Assembly (NCBI GenBank): GCA_948465625.1
Contig: CAOJXM010000066.1
Coordinates: 1-6,291, forward strand
DNA length: 6,291 bases
Source: an uncultured Clostridium sp.
GTDB lineage: Bacteria; Bacillota; Clostridia; TANB77; CAG-508
Reading direction: 5' to 3'
A model generated the notes under the pieces. The model was not told the origin of the DNA. It saw only the letters and a list, made by a program, of their open reading frames with translations, and did no database searches. Both the position numbers and the translations under genes were made by a program. Position 1 is the stretch's first letter, and each line of letters begins with the position of its first letter. Of this stretch, positions 5,684 to 6,291 are shown piece after piece.

Positions 5684-6052
5684 TTACTCTTCCTTGTCTA
5701 AAATATCCATTAATTTCTGTAATTCTTCTTTTGATATCTTTTTATTTTCTACAAAGTTTAATAATAGATTTCCTGTTTTTCCATTGTATAATTTCTTTAA
5801 AAAGCTTTCATTTTGACTGGCTAAAAATTTGTCTTTTTTTACTGTTGCTACATATACCGTATCTTTCAAATTTATTTTTTTTGATTTTACAGCTCCTTTT
5901 AAGATTAGTCTTCTTAATAATGTTTTTACTGTATTTTTATTTTTTTCGCCTTGTAATCCTTCTATTAATTGGTTTAAATCGCATTCTTGCTTTTCCCACA
6001 ATACTTGCATAATCTCTAATTCTGCATCGGTTATATCATATTTATCTGGCAT
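5684..6052 (-). CDS. BlaI/MecI/CopY family transcriptional repressor
   Basis: This is a 122-residue repressor with the full BlaI/MecI layout. An N-terminal winged helix-turn-helix (about residues 5-70) contains ITDAELEIMQVLWEK and the recognition-helix region NTVKTLLRRLILKGAV. A dimerisation part follows, with SFLKKLYNG, and LLLNFVENKKISKEELQKLMDIL. The Asn-Phe pair (N99-F100) corresponds to the bond cut in staphylococcal BlaI/MecI when the BlaR1/MecR1 sensor is triggered. No such sensor gene is next to it; the following gene is a small membrane protein under its own promoter. The start at 6050-6052 is chosen because AGGAGG lies 6 bases upstream; an ATG at 6065-6067 would begin upstream of that site and add MRRKK. 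The gene ends with tandem TAA-TAG stops. Self-repression is likely given the palindrome in its promoter. Regulated targets other than itself cannot be identified. Confidence 0.93.
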   Translation of the reverse strand: MPDKYDITDAELEIMQVLWEKQECDLNQLIEGLQGEKNKNTVKTLLRRLILKGAVKSKKINLKDTVYVATVKKDKFLASQNESFLKKLYNGKTGNLLLNFVENKKISKEELQKLMDILDKEE

Positions 6053-6082
6053 CTTTTTCCTCCTCATATCACAAAGTAACTT

Positions 6083-6112
6083 AAATACAGATTACTATCG
6101 TAATCTGTATTT
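6083..6112. promoter_or_regulatory. Perfect palindromic operator of the BlaI-type repressor
   Basis: AAATACAGATTAC (6083-6095) and GTAATCTGTATTT (6100-6112) are perfect inverted repeats around a 4-base TATC centre. The arms contain TACA and TGTA, the half-site words known from BlaI, MecI and CopY operators, though spaced more widely than in the cop box. The palindrome fills the space between -35 and -10 and covers the -10 box of the repressor's own promoter, the expected site for autorepression. Confidence 0.78.
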
Positions 6113-6117
6113 GTCAA
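6089..6117 (-). promoter_or_regulatory. Promoter of the BlaI-type repressor gene
   Basis: A perfect TTGACA -35 box (6112-6117, minus strand) is followed after 17 bases by TAATCT (6089-6094), which keeps the most conserved first, second and last -10 positions. Transcription would start near 6082, giving a leader of about 30 bases. The operator overlaps the spacer and -10 box. Confidence 0.65.
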
Positions 6118-6145
6118 GTATTTTAGAATATTTTTTCTTACAATA

Positions 6146-6190
6146 CAAATAACACTATCTAATTTTAAAAAATAAGATAGTGTTTATTTG
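6146..6190. terminator. Hairpin terminator candidate between the right-edge gene and the repressor
   Basis: AACACTATCT (6151-6160) pairs perfectly with AGATAGTGTT (6175-6184) around a 14-base AT-only loop. CAAAT/ATTTG extends the stem by 5 bp after a one-base bulge. It lies about 20 bases after the stop of the right-edge gene, and on the minus strand the stem end is followed by a T-rich run (TTATTTGTATT). The stem is nearly symmetrical, so it could act in both directions. The T run is interrupted, so efficiency is uncertain. Confidence 0.6.
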
Positions 6191-6210
6191 TCTACTTAGT
6201 ATAATATCAC

Positions 6211-6291
6211 CTAAAATACAGCAACATTTTTAATTTCTGAAATAGATTTCATACCATTTAATAAAGCAATAAACGGCCCACACCTTTTTGT
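6211..6291 (-). CDS. C-terminal end of an unidentified protein (gene begins beyond the right edge)
   Basis: One minus-strand frame is open from the window edge to a TAG at 6211-6213 and encodes 26 residues containing GPFIALLNGMKSISEIKNV and ending AVF. The other two minus-strand frames stop earlier, and no plus-strand start exists here. A hairpin terminator candidate follows the stop by about 20 bases, which supports a genuine gene end. The fragment is too short to name a family. All neighbouring genes are on the same strand, in keeping with this call. Confidence 0.45.
   Translation of the reverse strand, partial: TKRCGPFIALLNGMKSISEIKNVAVF

Noticed and set aside
5553..6152. Phe/Leu-rich plus-strand open frames opposite the BlaI-type gene
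   Set aside because: They overlap a clear repressor gene and its operator, lack start signals, and reflect AT-rich antisense sequence.

Overview
The window looks like chromosomal DNA from a low-GC Gram-positive bacterium (Bacillota, most likely Clostridia). It is strongly AT-rich, its ribosome binding sites are strong AGGAGG-type sites, and it carries the ireB-ruvX-yrzB (DUF1292) gene trio typical of that phylum. Every credible gene lies on the minus strand, so transcription runs from high to low coordinates. There is no tRNA, rRNA, CRISPR array, insertion sequence or integrase. No gene-free stretch exceeds about 170 bases.

In transcription order: (1) The right edge holds the last 26 codons of an unidentified gene (6211-6291), followed by a hairpin that could terminate transcription (6146-6190). 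(2) A BlaI/MecI-family repressor (5684-6052) follows. Its promoter contains a perfect 13-bp-arm palindrome, which is the expected layout for self-repression, and no BlaR1-type sensor protease is visible. (3) A new sigma-A-like promoter (5620-5648) precedes a tightly packed set of genes: a small secreted or membrane protein with a signal peptide and two membrane segments (5173-5574); an 849-residue protein with a receiver-like N-terminus, a very long disordered linker and a ParA/MinD-like C-terminal ATPase domain of TadZ/CpaE type (2620-5169); a membrane-anchored GAF plus degenerate GGDEF protein (1494-2585); IreB (1223-1477); and RuvX (802-1230). (4) A second promoter, bracketed by an inverted repeat (757-801), drives a DUF1292 protein (391-696), which is followed by a small terminator-like hairpin. 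(5) A third promoter (273-302) drives an unidentified gene that runs off the left edge (1-228).

The right part of the window is the interesting one. The 849-residue protein has a P-loop lacking its usual lysine, two AT-hook DNA-binding motifs in a nearly perfect 21-residue duplication, and four LPGF/LPGL-acidic repeats, all in one linker. It is flanked by a two-helix secreted membrane protein and a GGDEF protein whose whole signature is lost. The three are packed like one functional unit joined to the IreB-RuvX housekeeping operon, where alaS is the usual upstream neighbour. A plausible but unproven reading is a membrane-linked localisation or scaffold module that touches DNA and non-catalytic signalling domains. 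The functional link between its members is inferred from spacing and order only.
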